A DNA stretch of 64,000 nt, from the NCBI GenBank assembly GCA_004369045.1, contig ML213507.1:765361-829360 (forward strand), in the 5' to 3' direction. The translations under genes and the position numbers were made by a program. The stretch's first letter is position 1. Every line of letters starts with the position of its first letter. Positions 10,103 through 22,934 of this stretch are shown one piece after another. This stretch comes from Heliocybe sulcata (lineage: Eukaryota > Basidiomycota > Agaricomycetes > Gloeophyllales > Gloeophyllaceae). The notes under the pieces were generated by a model that saw nothing but the letters and a program-made list of their open reading frames with translations, was not told the DNA's origin and searched no databases.

Positions 10103-12776
10103 ATGGCCGGCAGCACGACATATGCCCTCCAGATCGATGACTCGTCCCCCACTGTCTCTTACTTGCCTTACCCCGACTCTCTTACTATTCCTCCCGATTT
10201 ACTGGGCGGTTGGACACCCTCCTTCTCGAATACATCACTCACGGGTCTAGGTGTAGTCGGAAGCGGCACGAGCTTGCATACGACCTCCAGAGATGGCGCG
10301 TCCCTCTCGCTCGCTTGGTTTGGTACGTGATCTGTCTGGGCTTGACGTGCATGCCGTAATGCTTTGGCGAGTGCAGGGGAAGGAGTACAACTGGCCGGAA
10401 ACGCGTCAAATGCGACGTATGACATCTTTCTGGATGGGCGACTGCAGACGACCGTGAACGCTTCGCTGGAAAGTAATATTCTTGCGGAGTTTAGCAGCCT
10501 CACCAATGAAGATCACACCATACAACTTTTGACACACATTGGCGCGTCTTCTGCCGAGCTGTCATTCGATGGAGCTGTCATTACTGTCGGGACAGGCCTG
10601 GGCAAGTGCGTGTACCCCATACTCCCTTCATTCCACTATTCACGTTAGCGCCGTCGTAACTAGCGCTACGGTTACGTCCGTGCCTCTGGACATCATGTCC
10701 TTGTCTTACACAGGCTCATGGCAGTACCAGTTTTGGCCGGTGGTCCCGGGCCAGATGCTGCCCTTCAACATATCCACCACAGCCGGTGATACAGCGACAC
10801 TCCAGTTCAGCGGTAAGTAGGTTGTCTTGGTCGACAGCATATGATGCACTAACTACACGTGCATTATTTCGTTATAACGTAGGGACTGCCATAACTGTCT
10901 CGGGGTTCCGCCATTTTCAGTCTGGGCGCTATAATGTCACTCTTGACGGAACCGCCAGCATGTATGACGCCCAGTCTTCCTTTACTTCGCCTGCTTTGCT
11001 CTTCTACGCCTCCGGACTCAACTCGACCATGTCGCACACCCTCACAATTACCAATGCCGACAACAGTACTTTAGCCATCGGCGCAGTGAATCTAACAACA
11101 ATTTCTGGGGGATGCAGGTGCGTCGAGATTTTTCCGCTCGCGTTCTTGCGCAATGCAGCGCAATTCCTACCACTGTCCTGGAACTCATATCCGAATCCGT
11201 TAGATCGTGTGGCGGCGGCACGGCCAGCATCTCGTCAGGCTATCCGCGGCGTACTATAATCGGTCTTGCGACGGCATCAGCTATCGCATTCCTGATTCTC
11301 CTCATCCTCGTCATATTCTTTCTATGGCGCCGGCGGCGGGCTGTCCTGCATCGCGAGCAGTGCCAAAGCATGAACCTCAAGATGCCTTGGTCTTCCAAGC
11401 GTGGGCGGCCAAACTTTGTGGACATGCACCCTGATTACGGTTCCGATGATGGCCACGGGATCAAGACCCCTCCGGAGGCGCTGTCCCGCCCCATGAGCGG
11501 CGTGCCGTTACACAAATCGTCACAGATGAGTTTCAGCACGGCTGCCGGATTCACGCCGCTCTCCTTCGCGCAGTTCCCGAGGCCCCCGAGAGAGTACGCG
11601 CCGCCGTCCCAGCGGGACAGCGCTGTGCACTTTTTCGACGTGATCGACATAACGAGGCCGACACCGCCCCCTCTATCGCCTCCTCCCCCTGGCCGCCACA
11701 CCCGAAACAGCAGCTGGGGCGGCCTGCTGGCGTTTGAGGCTCAGATTCACGAGGTTCAGGGCGACGACCGGAACTCGTCAGACTTTCCCGTATCGGTCGT
11801 GTCCAGGCAAACGAGGGAGTACCCGACGCCCGCTCAGGTAGCGAATTCCGGAGATATCCCCTTCCTGTTGAGCGGCCGATCGAATGGAGGCAGGCATGCC
11901 TACGCGAATGTCCGCAACAGTACCAGCGGTAGCGTGTTGGATAGCCATCTCTCCGAGGATGACCGACCGCAAGATGAGTACCTGACTGTGGGTAACCTCA
12001 GCCCTTTCAGACTCTCCTTTCCTCGCACAATCGCTGGCCGATCTCGGCCAACGTCACAAGCACCGCCACCGCGAGTTCCGGATGTCCCAGAGGTGGCGGT
12101 GGAACATACCACTGAACCTTCTGGTTCTTCTGGTACATCCCTACGACGGGCTCGCGACCAAGTCTTCTCCTTTCTCGACTTCTCGTCCTCTTCTTCGAGC
12201 AGCCGCAAGCATCGTTCCGAAGTTTCTTCGCATTCGGGCATGACCAATCGCTCTCAACCGTCCTCGCTATATGCAACGGAACATATGCCGAGCAACCGGG
12301 ATTCACTGGTTTCGCAACCATCACTACCACCTAATCCCGTATCTCTTCCACCATCCGTCGAGACCCGGCCTGCGACTCTCGGCATAGCGACAGAGCTCAC
12401 TGTACCCAACACATCCCACCGGACATCACGCAGGCTGTCGGAGATGAACTCTCCAACAGATAGTGTACCGATGTCGGTGTCAGACATCCAGTTCCGTCAT
12501 CCGGATGATGGAGACTCTGATGTCAGCCCATCACGGCGTACAAGCGGTTCCCACCGACCTCCGCATCCTCCACTACCCCAGAGCACACCCACGGCCAACA
12601 CATTTGCCACTCCGCCAATGATCGCGCAGAAGTTGCTTGGGAGAACGCCAGGGAGCCCCAATACGGTGCTTGCTGCAACAAGTGGGACCTCAAATCAAGC
12701 CCGCCCATTGGGCCCGCGCCCTAGCCTTAGTGCGAAGTCACCGGGATATGTTCCCGGAATGATCAGACCGCGATAG
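10103..12776 (+). CDS. Single-span membrane protein with Ser/Pro-rich cytoplasmic tail
   Basis: Five exons (10103-10322, 10377-10605, 10649-10812, 10883-11117, 11204-12776) give 806 residues. The N-terminal 330 residues hold two beta-rich modules, each with N-glycosylation sequons and a pattern like (G)VxLxGNxSNATYDIFLDG and ITVSGFRHFQSGRYNVTLDG. A Gly/Ser stretch leads to one membrane span (IIGLATASAIAFLILLILVI) with a basic stop-transfer RRRR. The remaining 430 residues are a disordered Ser/Pro/Arg tail. This architecture is common among Agaricomycete hypothetical proteins and resembles a cell-surface sensor, though that is inference. No signal peptide lies in frame before the chosen ATG. 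A hydrophobic stretch in another frame at about 10015-10080 hints at a missed first exon. Confidence 0.8.
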
Positions 12777-13292
12777 GGCTGCGAACCTTGTAGCGTGTCG
12801 TAACCGTCCCTCAGCTGCTACTTAGACTGCATCCCACGTCCGTTATCACGGAGAGGCTCATTCTGCGTACGCGTAGTGCTGCCTAGCACTAGAAGTCGGG
12901 ACGCTCTGCGATCACTATGCTATCACGACGTCCATCTCTTCTATTTTCTCCGCGACCGCAGCCATTGGGCACCGTCGTTTGCACTAACCCGATACCTACT
13001 CACGAACTGCTCACGTCGCTCTCTACGATTAACTCACCTCTGGGCTTGTATTCGGGTTCAAAAGGACTTGTACATATACCGCACTCACTTGTCCGAGTTA
13101 CGCATCGCATCTTGTATCCTTACAATACATTGCTAGCTTCGCACCTACACGTATTGCCAACTGTGTAGGTTTTGTATACCACGGCCTTAATTTCGGGGGT
13201 TATTGTACACTAACCAGGATAATTACTGGCTCAGGTCGAATTTCATCCGTGTACGAGAGAGCCTGCGATTTAACTCGGTGCCACCCATATGC
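12777..13292. other. Convergent 3' flank
   Basis: This space between two genes reading toward each other presumably holds both 3' UTRs and polyadenylation sites. No gene or repeat was seen. Confidence 0.5.
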
Positions 13293-16200
13293 TCAAGAAC
13301 CTGGGGCCGTATCCCTTCTCAGCCCACTGGCGAAGCTGACAAAGCGCTTGACATCCATGAATACGTCTCGCTTCTGCGTGGTGCCCTCGGGCCTCTGCTG
13401 TGAACCATCTACGCTGGGAGACGGACTCGCCAACGGAGGTGACATGAGGCCGTCCGGTTTCCCAGTTAGCAAGCTTGGCAGGTTGATGCGGCTGCTGCTG
13501 GGACTCATGAGGCTGGGAGTCTGTGTTACGGGAGGGTCCATATCCAGCGAGGACAGGAAAGAGGTGCTCTCAAGGTCGGGCTTTGTGCTTGTCGTGGTGA
13601 CGAATGAATCGAGCAAGCTGTTTTGTTCAGACTTGGGCGTGCCCTTGAGGTCCAAAATCTGTTCCGGATTGTCAGTCAAGCCGACTGTGGGAGGACGTCT
13701 GGGGGCCATACGCGCCTTCTGGAAGTTGGAGAACGAGTCATCACCAATCAGCAGAATGTAATTCAGGATGAAGCCATCCGGAGGGTCCTGGGACGTGTTC
13801 AGTAAGCACCCTAATAAATACTAAAGGTGGCAAGTCTGCGTACCACAGGTGTTACGATAACTTTCAGAAGTGCCTCCAGCCTCGTTGTACTCTTCGTGAC
13901 ACCGCGAGTATAACTATATCCAACACTTAAGCATTAATTGCAAAAACCAAAATCTGAGTCAGAGCAGATACCTGGATGACGAATCCGCAGAAAATTTGAG
14001 TAACGAAGCTTTGACCGATTGGAGGTCAATCAGTAGCTAATGTCAAAGACAGCGCAAGGTGAGTTGAGACGCCATTGGGCACGAGGCAGCTGTCGGCGGG
14101 AGATAGCGCACCTGTTCTGCCCCTATCTCCTTCAATGGACGGCTCTTCACCAGCGCATTCGTAAACCTCGTCAAGATGAGGCTGCATTAACGTCAGTATA
14201 CAATTGTACCACCCAAGCAAGACAAGGACTTCACTCACCTGGACGCCTTATCCAAGAAGTTCCGCCAGTACTTCTTCTGCTCTATCATGGGCCGGACAGC
14301 GTCTACGACCCCTTCGATACCGGCCACTAGGTCCGTTACGTATGGTGACTGTCCTGAGACCTGGTTGACTGTACTCCAGGTCGTTCTAGTGAGAGCGGCG
14401 AAAGAGGTCTCGCACGCTGCTTCCAATTCTCGGAGCAGGACGGTGATGGCTGCAGAGACGACACTGAGAATTTCGTGACCCAATGAGAGTTACGTCTAAG
14501 TTGAATAAAGGTCCAGCCGGACTAACCTGACGAATATATCCTGCTCGGCCTGAAAAGTGATTTTGTCCTTGTAGTCTCTGTCCATCCTCTCCCGTATCGT
14601 CTCTTCTAGCTAGATAGCCGTCAGCAAGATTCGCTTCGATGCCAACCGAACAGCTATACCTCAGCAGCAGTCCGTTGACAATAATCCGCCGTATTGATGA
14701 GCATGCACGCGTTCTTCACCTCCCCCAGATCCCATCTGGTCTCCATCGACTTCCTTGGTTGCGGGGCAGACCTTAAACGATGAAGGACACAGGTGAGCAT
14801 ATCCTGTCCTCTGACATAGCTGGGTAGGATGCGGGCACCTTTTCAACCCCGTAATCAACACTTCCTCCGCATATACCTTCAACCACTTCTTCAGGACCTC
14901 GCCCAGATCAAACAGTGTCTTGCCCGCCGACAACCTCGCGCATGCATCTAAGCTCTGCCTGTAGACATAGAACAGCTCTGTCGAACTCGGCAGCACGACC
15001 ACTGGATTCTCAGCTTCTTCATGCTCAGACGCAGACGTGGTGTCGATTGAGAGACGGGATCTCGGCGCTTTCAAGGCGGAGAGGTGCGGGGCAAGCATGT
15101 TCGATATCGCTTTGTCCTGCGCGTCCACAAATACGCCTAGGTGGGGCTCAAAGGCGGAGGATATGGATTTGATGGGTCGTGTCGTAGAAGCAGTCTCCAG
15201 TATCTCCTTGAACTGCGAGTATATCGGTATGCGTAACAAAACGAAAGAGAGAGGAAGAAGCGAGAACGCACCGGCGCACCCAGTTTTCTCGACATGGAAG
15301 CTTCAAAATCAAGGGTCTGCTGCAGAGTATCGAGCAACACCTTGACATCCAGAGCGGATCCCGCCTTTGACAATAATCCTACCATATCTTCCCTGCATAT
15401 CCAAAGTCTATTCCAGCACTCACACTGCATGATAGGGAGACCGGCGTACCTGGTCAAATCGACAAACTTCGCTACTAGGCCCCAGTCGACCTTCCACGCC
15501 TCGGGCCACACAGCGTCCTCCTGGTCATGGCTCGCCAGCACCCGCCCAAACCACCTGAATCTGCGCTCGACGTTATCCAGCCCCCCTGCTTCGTCGGTCG
15601 CCTTGAAGATGCGGCGATACTCACGCAGCTGGAGGTTGAGGTACCGGTCGACGAGCTGTGTGCGGACGTCCAGTCCCAGGAGATCGGCTATGAGGCAGGC
15701 AGAGTGAAGGGTCTGCATGGAGGGTGCGTTGGTCGCTTGTAGGTGGCTGGGGAAGGAGGTGGTTATTGAGGGGAAAGGATGGGAAGAGAGCATGGAAGAC
15801 ATACTAAGCTTCAAAATCCTTGTCGATTTTCGTGCGCAGGTCGCCTTGGACTTCTTGGATGCGCTTCCAAATCTGGGAGATGCGCTGTATGGAGGTATGT
15901 GATTTAAAGGTGGCTGCGATCTCTTTCACTGCCTAAGGGTGATTTCATTTAGGACGTCGGGTCTGTCTATATGCATCAGAGGACGTACACCGAGGCTGTT
16001 TACAACATCTTCATATCTCTTCTCTGAGACCTGTTCTTCTAGCTGGTTCAGTGCATTCACTGGTATACGTGTCTTGTGAGTACAACGTCGAGGAGGGGTT
16101 CACGCATGACGCACCGAGCATCTGGAGCCTCTTCAGAGTCGTCATACTGAGGATGAGGTTCTTCTTCGCCAAGTCCAGGACCTGTATATCCTTCGTAATG

Positions 16201-16674
16201 TTTCTAACCACAGCCTCGGACTCTGCGGCTTTCTCCCGTATACGAGACATCTGTCCGAGCAATTCCTGTCATGAACTCAGTCATCAGTTACACGTAGAGT
16301 ACGCAAGTGGCATAAGCATGCGCACCGAGATCATCTCCTGAATGAGCTGCATCCTCCTCGGATTCTGGTCTCTTCGCAATTCCTCCTGCAAGGCGTCGAT
16401 TTCCCTCTGCAACTGCTCCTCATCTTGCACAAGTTTCGCTTGCACGCTCTCAATCTGTGCCAGTGAAGCCTCTAGTCGACGTCAATGGTGAGATAGGCGA
16501 ATATGGGATGCACCACGTACCGTCCGGGAAGTACGAGTTGATCACTTGAACTGGGTTGAAGTCGTCTGTCAGAGCACTCAAGGGATCGCTTTCTTTGTCC
16601 TCGACATTTAAGACTCGCTGCAGAGAAAGGAGAACCTCGTGGGGCAAGTGGTCGTCGATGCGTCTTCTATGCAT
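13293..16674 (-). CDS. VPS53: GARP complex subunit VPS53
   Basis: Fourteen exons from 16674 to 13293 sum to 872 residues with all phases consistent. The N-terminal Vps53 domain begins LPHEVLLSLQRVLN and includes FNPVQVINSYFPDE, a coiled-coil (AQIESVQAKLVQDEEQLQRE) and the block LILSMTTLKRLQMLG. Later blocks are RTQLVDRYLNLQLREYRRIF, LLDTLQQTLDFEASMSRKLG and TRFTNALVKSRPLKEIGAEQ. The C-terminus carries ILDLKGTPKSEQNSLLDSF. VPS53 works with Vps51, 52 and 54 to tether endosome-derived vesicles at the trans-Golgi. Near the end a 57-nt in-frame stretch (13659-13715) interrupts the conserved NFQK/ILDLKG junction and may be a GC-AG intron, giving 853 residues if spliced. Confidence 0.95.
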
Positions 16675-18214
16675 TATTGGCTAGTGAATCTGAAGTAGAG
16701 GCGCTTCTCTCGCGCAATATTGACATCCCGATTGCATCCCGACAACTCGACAAATGCATGTCGGCAACTTCATGCACTTCATCCGAATCCTATGCAGGTC
16801 CTCTATTGGTCAGATCACTCGTAAACGCATCATGCGCACTTCTAGTCGCTGTTCATTCTGTGATTACTTATGCTTCTGGCGGCGGTCACGATCCATTCAA
16901 GTGCTTTCAAGAGACTCGCTTGTCTGAAAGTTTCACTATGTCCACCACCACCGCGACCGCGTCGTTGCTGTTCAACGTTCAACGTTCAGCATGCATATGC
17001 ATACTTAATTTTATCCGAACGGTCTCTTGCCACTTGATTTTATGTTCCTGTTCGGAGCACAGAGCCGAATGGCATGGGCATCGACGACCTATGCCCTCGG
17101 ACACATTATTCGGACGACACTACCCTGCCGTTCCACACTGATCACGGCGTCGGCACTCCTTCTTAGAACAAGCTGGGTCCACAGACCGTGGCCCATACTG
17201 TGCTGAAGCCGAACTCGTATTCGTACATCGAACCAATATCAATGCAATCTATGTGGTCGTTCAGAAGGAGCTTCGCGGAGACAGCCTTCAAAGCTTCAAG
17301 CGTCGCTTCCCAGACCTAGTCGATGGCGTGTACTCTGACCAAGTTCTCCCGAGCCTCTGGAGGACACCTATCAACAAGTCAGGATACTCGTCACAGGCTC
17401 TACAAACCGGGAAGCCACGACTAGACAGGGAGTCCGTCTACCATCGCTGTTCCCTCTCGTAATTAAACATCAGGAAGAAACCCGCGAAATCTCAGACGAG
17501 TCGCAACCCTGCGATCGAGACGTCACGGATCAATCTGCTGCTATCCACTTACCTTCTACCGTGATAGTGTCAATTACAGACGCTTTCCGGGCCTCCTTTT
17601 CTTTCGAAATTGACCGCTCGGACTTCGGGAACCTGGGAGGTAAAATGCAACAACAGGAAGAACAACGAGGACAGGTGGCATCGATTGAATCACCGAAGAT
17701 TGCCGCGTAATATTGGAGAGCCAGGACGATCCGTCTTGACCGCAGGGGTTGACTGCGTACAACGTTTGGTAGCTCAGGAGACTCCGGTTTTTGGTGGCAG
17801 GAGGACTTGATGGAGTATTTCCGTTCTTCTCCTGAAGAGCAAGCATATCGTAAAGGTTTTGAGAGAAGAGATTGCCGAGTACATAGACCCATGGCATCTT
17901 ATGCCACATCTATCACGTGGTTTGGATCGAAGGAGTTGATGAAATGTTTCATATTCAAGGTTGGGTCGCTGTGTTCCCCCTAGATATCGTCGTCTGAAGT
18001 TCACTTCCTTCACAGTCTAGCTCACACAGAATTGATGGAGAAAACAAATCCCGTGGCATCCACGCTTCGCGCTTTCGGTGCCGTTTCCGATTGGCCGCCA
18101 CCTGCCTGTGGCCTCCAGCCACATCGGTATTTCGGCAGCATAACGGCCTTCGGCCGTTGCCGCACCGGGCCCCTCCCCAACCCAGCGAAGTCGTACCCAA
18201 CCTCAAGGCCTCAA
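16675..18214. other. Long spacer upstream of kinase fragment
   Basis: This stretch holds the VPS53 promoter at its left end. The expected N-lobe of the kinase annotated next was searched for on the plus strand and not found. Open segments exist (for example RRFPDLVDGVYSDQVLPSLW near 17300 and a short acidic ORF near 17570) but do not link into a kinase. A short tandem TTCAACG doublet and a TGCATATGCA palindrome occur near 16975-17005. Confidence 0.4.
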
Positions 18215-19490
18215 GTGGCATCTACCTCTCACTTGCTCTTCGCTCTCACCCTAGCTTGGATCCCCCACCGAGATATCAGTCTGGACAACATCATGCTCAT
18301 GGAGTCGTCCGATGGCACACGTCGACGTCTACGCAGTGACCTTGACTACGCTATCGACTGGCCCCCAAAGGCGGATAGGCAGTCTGGTAGAGCCTACCGT
18401 ACGGTGAGTTGCTTGGGTGACTCTGATGCCGTCTTGGACCTGGATGCTGACGGTTTTGTTTTAGGGGTATACGACACCTTTCATGGCCTGTGACCTTTTG
18501 ATGGGTGCTGGTCTGGTGCCACATGATCCACAATGGGATCTTGAATCTTTTCTCTATATCCTGATCTGGATCTGCGTCCTTTATTCTGCCCCAGAGAACC
18601 GAAGGCGGAAGGTCGACTTCGGAGACACCCTGATGGCTGCATGGACGGCTGGTAATTTTTTCACCATCGGGAGCTACAAGAGTTATCACATGTATTCGCC
18701 CGCCGGCTTCCAACGTATCCTTAACGATTTCGATCCTTACTTCGAGGACCTCAAGTCTTGCGTCTTCAAGTGGCGCAACCTCTATTTTCCCATACGCTCG
18801 GGTTCCATGCATGAGGAGCTCTTGAGCATTCTGCAAGAGGCGTGTGCTTTGCTTCCGGACGTGGACCACATCGAAAGAGACGAGGTCAGGGTACCAAACC
18901 CGCCGGCTCCTGCGGAAGTGGTACATAGCGGTATGCCAGACATCGGGGACCCTCTGGAGGGTAACGTCCAGGCTCAGTTGGAATCGACGAGCCCAAAAGG
19001 GAGTCCTGCTCCCGAAGATCGCGGCAAATCGTCTAAGGCTGGCAGAGTCCCTCGAACTACTTCTCCGGGCGACGAGGAAAGTACACGAGAGCCTTCGGTA
19101 TTGATGGTAGCCCCACGAAAGGGTCTGGCACCGTCAGATACGGACGATGTACCTCGTGCTCTTCCTCAGGACTCCAAAGACGAGCCACCATGGGGGAAGA
19201 AGCGTGGTCGCGGCGCCCCGATCCACTATTACTCCTCTCCAGAGAGCCGCCTGATTCCTGCATATCCGACGTCTAGTGGAGGGTCTCGCCGGTCATGGGG
19301 TACATTCACTCCGTCCAACCGTAGCCGCTCCCCTTCCTCGGCGTCGGTGTCGGAACACCAGGATGAAGGCGATGTACCTCCGCCACGTTTCTCAGAAGTC
19401 AGACAGATTGCCAGGGCGAGAGGGACTAAGCTTGCTGCCCCGCCAAGAAAGCGCCCCCGGGTAGAAAGGGAAGATGATTCAGAGTTGTAA
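18215..19490 (+). CDS. FunK1-type protein kinase, C-lobe and tail only
   Basis: The recognisable part starts just before the catalytic loop HRDISLDNIML. It continues through an intron (GTGAGT after YRT, acceptor TTTAG) into GYTTPFMACDLLMGAG, the activation-segment end typical of FunK1, and DLESFLYILIWICVLYS. The metal-binding motif, normally DFD or DFG, reads DLD here. Beyond the C-lobe is a disordered tail of about 200 residues rich in Ser, Pro and Arg, ending with a probable nuclear signal (PPRKRPRVERE). FunK1 kinases are a multicopy basidiomycete family with little known function. I could not find an N-lobe within 1.5 kb upstream, so the gene may be truncated or the upstream exons decayed. 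The start given is approximate. Confidence 0.65.
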
Positions 19491-19758
19491 CTTTCCATTG
19501 GCTTTTCTCATCGGAGCGCTCACTGCTTATCTGTATTTCATGCATCTCCTATCTTTATTGTCAATCGCGTCTTGCTTTCATAAATACCCATGTATTTGCG
19601 TAGGGTGTACATTAAGACGTCGTGGCTGTGGTTGTGGCAAAGATATTATTGCCGGCGGCATCCGCGCGCGTCTCGGACTTGTGCATCTGAGTCCGCTAAG
19701 CCTGCAGGTTGACCAGATCCTGTGTCAATAATCTGTCGTCAGACACCACTATCAAACG

Positions 19759-22700
19759 ATGCAGGGACAGCAACCTCCGACCGACAAACTCCTGTATACA
19801 ATCGCCGGAGGCACTGAACATAGCAACCGTTATGGCCCGGAGAATATACTCCTTGATCGTCCCGACGACGCGTCAAGTCGATGGAGTACCGCGTACCAGA
19901 CACCCAGAGTCAAGCAATTCATTCTACTCCGTCTGGAATGCTTGAGCGTTGTCAGTTGAGTGGTATCGAGTGGTGGTGGTGGATGGCTATTGACGAGGAG
20001 TGCTGGACAGAGGCCATAACTTTTGGGAAGGTATGACTGGACGTTTTAAATGTGGTTAATCCTTATAACTTGTTCCCGTTCAGTATCATAAACGTAAGCC
20101 GTTGTGTAAATGGCCTGATCCATTCCCGGCCTGATGATGTGCAGAGCACCCTTGCAATATGAAGGAATTCAAGGTGTATGTGGGTATGACGGAAGATCGT
20201 ATGATCGAAGCGCTCAACGGCGCGCTAAAGAACGATTCCTTCCCCGAAACGCTCCCCCTCAAGCATACAAATACCTTAGGCCTGTGTTTTCCGGCCCGTT
20301 TTGTAAAGATTGTTCCTCTATCGTATGTCAGACCACCTCACATCACAAGTTCGTTATGATTATACCTGACGTTCTCAGAGCTCACGGACAGAGCTTCCAT
20401 ACATCGATATGGCACGTGTCCCTGGCTGGCATTGCCGATCAGCACTATGTAGAGAATGTCCGGATATGCTACGAGGAGGTACGTTTCTTTCCTGGTGATA
20501 TGTGGCGTCCTTATTCATGGCTCGCAGCACTTAGAGTCGGTCAGTCTGCGGCGAATCTTGAAGCATTTGCGTCAGCGCCGACTCCTTACTCCGTACCATT
20601 CCCTGCTCTCCAGAGTCAACGTACAGTTCGAGCATCCCCTTATTAGCTCTCTGTACGAGCAGCTTGTGATCAGCGGCTCCTTCCCATCACTAAAGAGTAC
20701 GGTTGACTCCATATCGCAAGAAGGGCTGCTGGACTCGTATCTGTACCTCTCCCAGCCCAAGGCCGCCTGGAAGCGTCTACACGGGTCCGATGCAGACGGT
20801 GATCGGCCAAGTAAACGCAGCGCACATGCCATGTGCATGGACGAGGATAATGGCGTCGTTTACCTGCTAGGCGGTTGGGACGGCCAGGAAAACCTTGATG
20901 ACTTCTGGGCATACGAGGTGAAAGCTGAGACGTGGCGACTACTCAGTCACAACACATCTGAGGAGAAGAACGGTCCTGGGCGGCGAAGCTGTCATAAGAT
21001 GGTGTTTGACAAGAGAACCGGGTGTATATATGTACTCGGGAGGATGGGTGATGAGGAGATGAGTGCTCAGGGCGCTCCAAATGCATCTACCCCTACTGCC
21101 CAGCAGCCGGGAGAGATCTCTGGGTCTTCCCCATGCTCAGAATTCTACCGTTATCACACTCGGGGACTGGATATTGGGAAGTGGGACCTGTTGTCATTTG
21201 ATACGGCTGTAAGTGAATCCATCCGGTTCTTCATGATACCCGGGGCTGACTTTGCATTAGTCTGCTGGAGGTCCGCCGCTGATATTTGACCACCAAATGG
21301 CCATCGACTCAGAAGCATGTATGATCTATGTATTCGGAGGACGTGTGGTGGACCAAAAGTCCATCAAGTACTCCGGCTTGTACAGCTACAATATCCGAAC
21401 CAATAAATGGAAGGCGCTGCAGTGAGTATTGTATGTCTCGGTTCATAATGCTGAATTCATGACATGTGGCCTAGGTGCGTTGACCTCGCAAGATCTTCGC
21501 ATGAAGTTAGCATTCCACCTCGATCAGGTTAGTGTATCACCGTGTGGTATACGTCAAGAAGCTAAAATGTGACACACACGCAGGACATTCCATGGTACTA
21601 GAGCCCGACTCAAAAACTCTCATCATCTTCGCCGGCCAGCGCGAAGAGAAATATCTATCGGACATGTACACATATCATATCGAGACAGGCACTGTCGCAG
21701 AAGTGTTCGCCGATTATACCATGGACGGAGGACCGAAGCCGTGCTTTACGCAGCGAGCCGTGCTGGACCCTGAGTTGCGTGAAATATACGTGTAAGTCAC
21801 CCGCGATTCAATTTGCTGGCATGGAGCTAACATCGCACGTATGCAGATTCTGCGGGCTGAGTAGACAGTCACCCGGCAACCAGATCGTCATACAGGCCCA
21901 AGCACCGCACTGGGTATACCGATATCCCGCAGCTTCCTGTTCAGAGAAGGGCAAGTGGACCAAGCTCATCTCGGCTGAGCAGACTGAGGGCACCGACGGT
22001 GAGGAAGCTGAGCCAAAGCCTCGGTATGCGCACCAGCTGGCGTACGATAGGCGTACCAAGACCGTATTCATGCACGGCGGCAATGCGGGTATTCGAGATA
22101 GTGCCCCCGAAGCGGCTGAGGTCAACGCGGAAGAGGGCACCGTCGAGGAGAAAGAGATCAGACTGGATGACTTTTGGTCGATGCAACTTCATAGACCGCC
22201 TAGGTCTGAGGCGGCGAGGAAGTTAATGTTCGAGATCCGAAAGCAACAGTGAGTCCGCGTCCATGAGCGGAAACTCAACTGTACTAAGATCTTGTCAGGT
22301 TTCGTGAGATGTGCGAAGACGAACCGACGGTTGATGCTCTCAACTTCCTGAGAGACGAAGTGTCTTCTGTAGTCGACCATGAATCCCTGGAGGAGGAAGA
22401 GGTATTCCGTTCGTTACTGTCTCATCTCGTCGCCCAATCCCCGAGAGTGGGCTCTGTGCGAGAAAGAATGCGGCGCCTTACGGAGGAGATGCCGTCCGTC
22501 TCGCTTTCACTTGGTGATGTGGATCAAGAGATGGAGGCACCGCCGTTGGAGACAGTTGCAAGTGTCCTTCCTGCACCTCAAGCCCCGTCGGGAGCTCCCT
22601 TGACTTGGGAAGAAGATCCCGAGGAGACGCGCCAGAACAAGGACAGCGCAGAGCTATCACCGGAGCGGTTCAAACAGCGGACAGAAGTCTTCCAGCGCAT

Positions 22701-22770
22701 CTTGACCTTTGTGAACGACGAAGCAAAGGAGCCTGAGGATGACCTCATACACTTTATAGACGGGTGGTAA
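19759..22770 (+). CDS. Muskelin orthologue
   Basis: The model starts MQGQQPPTDKLLYTIAG and has about ten exons. The N-terminal discoidin-like domain includes NILLDRPDDASSRW, FGKYHK (exon junctions at about 20032 and 20096) and HPCNMKEFKVYVGMTEDRM, all hallmark muskelin sequence. A LisH/CTLH-like helical part follows (RRILKHLRQRRLLTPYHSLL and LISSLYEQLV). At least five kelch repeats come next, recognisable by GG-W motifs such as VYLLGGWDGQENLDDFWAY and IYVFGGRVVDQKS. An acidic C-terminal segment closes the protein. In animals muskelin belongs to the CTLH/GID ubiquitin ligase complex; a similar role here is inferred from family membership. The ORF stays open across all exons, so the gene looks functional. 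Confidence 0.92.
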
Positions 22771-22934
22771 TTGATGTAGGTCAATCCGCGAACCTTAGTA
22801 TCCGTGTAGCTTTAAGGGGAGTTCAGTGTACGACCAGTAGACACTGTATTGTTAGAAATACACTTGTATTGATAAACTTCTATAATCATTACCACCTCGA
22901 AAATCTGCGTCTGAGGCGAAGGGTTAACACCATG

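Noticed and set aside
16677-17141. 154-residue plus-strand ORF next to VPS53 start
   Set aside because: Lies in the VPS53 promoter, no domain, many rare combinations; treated as chance.
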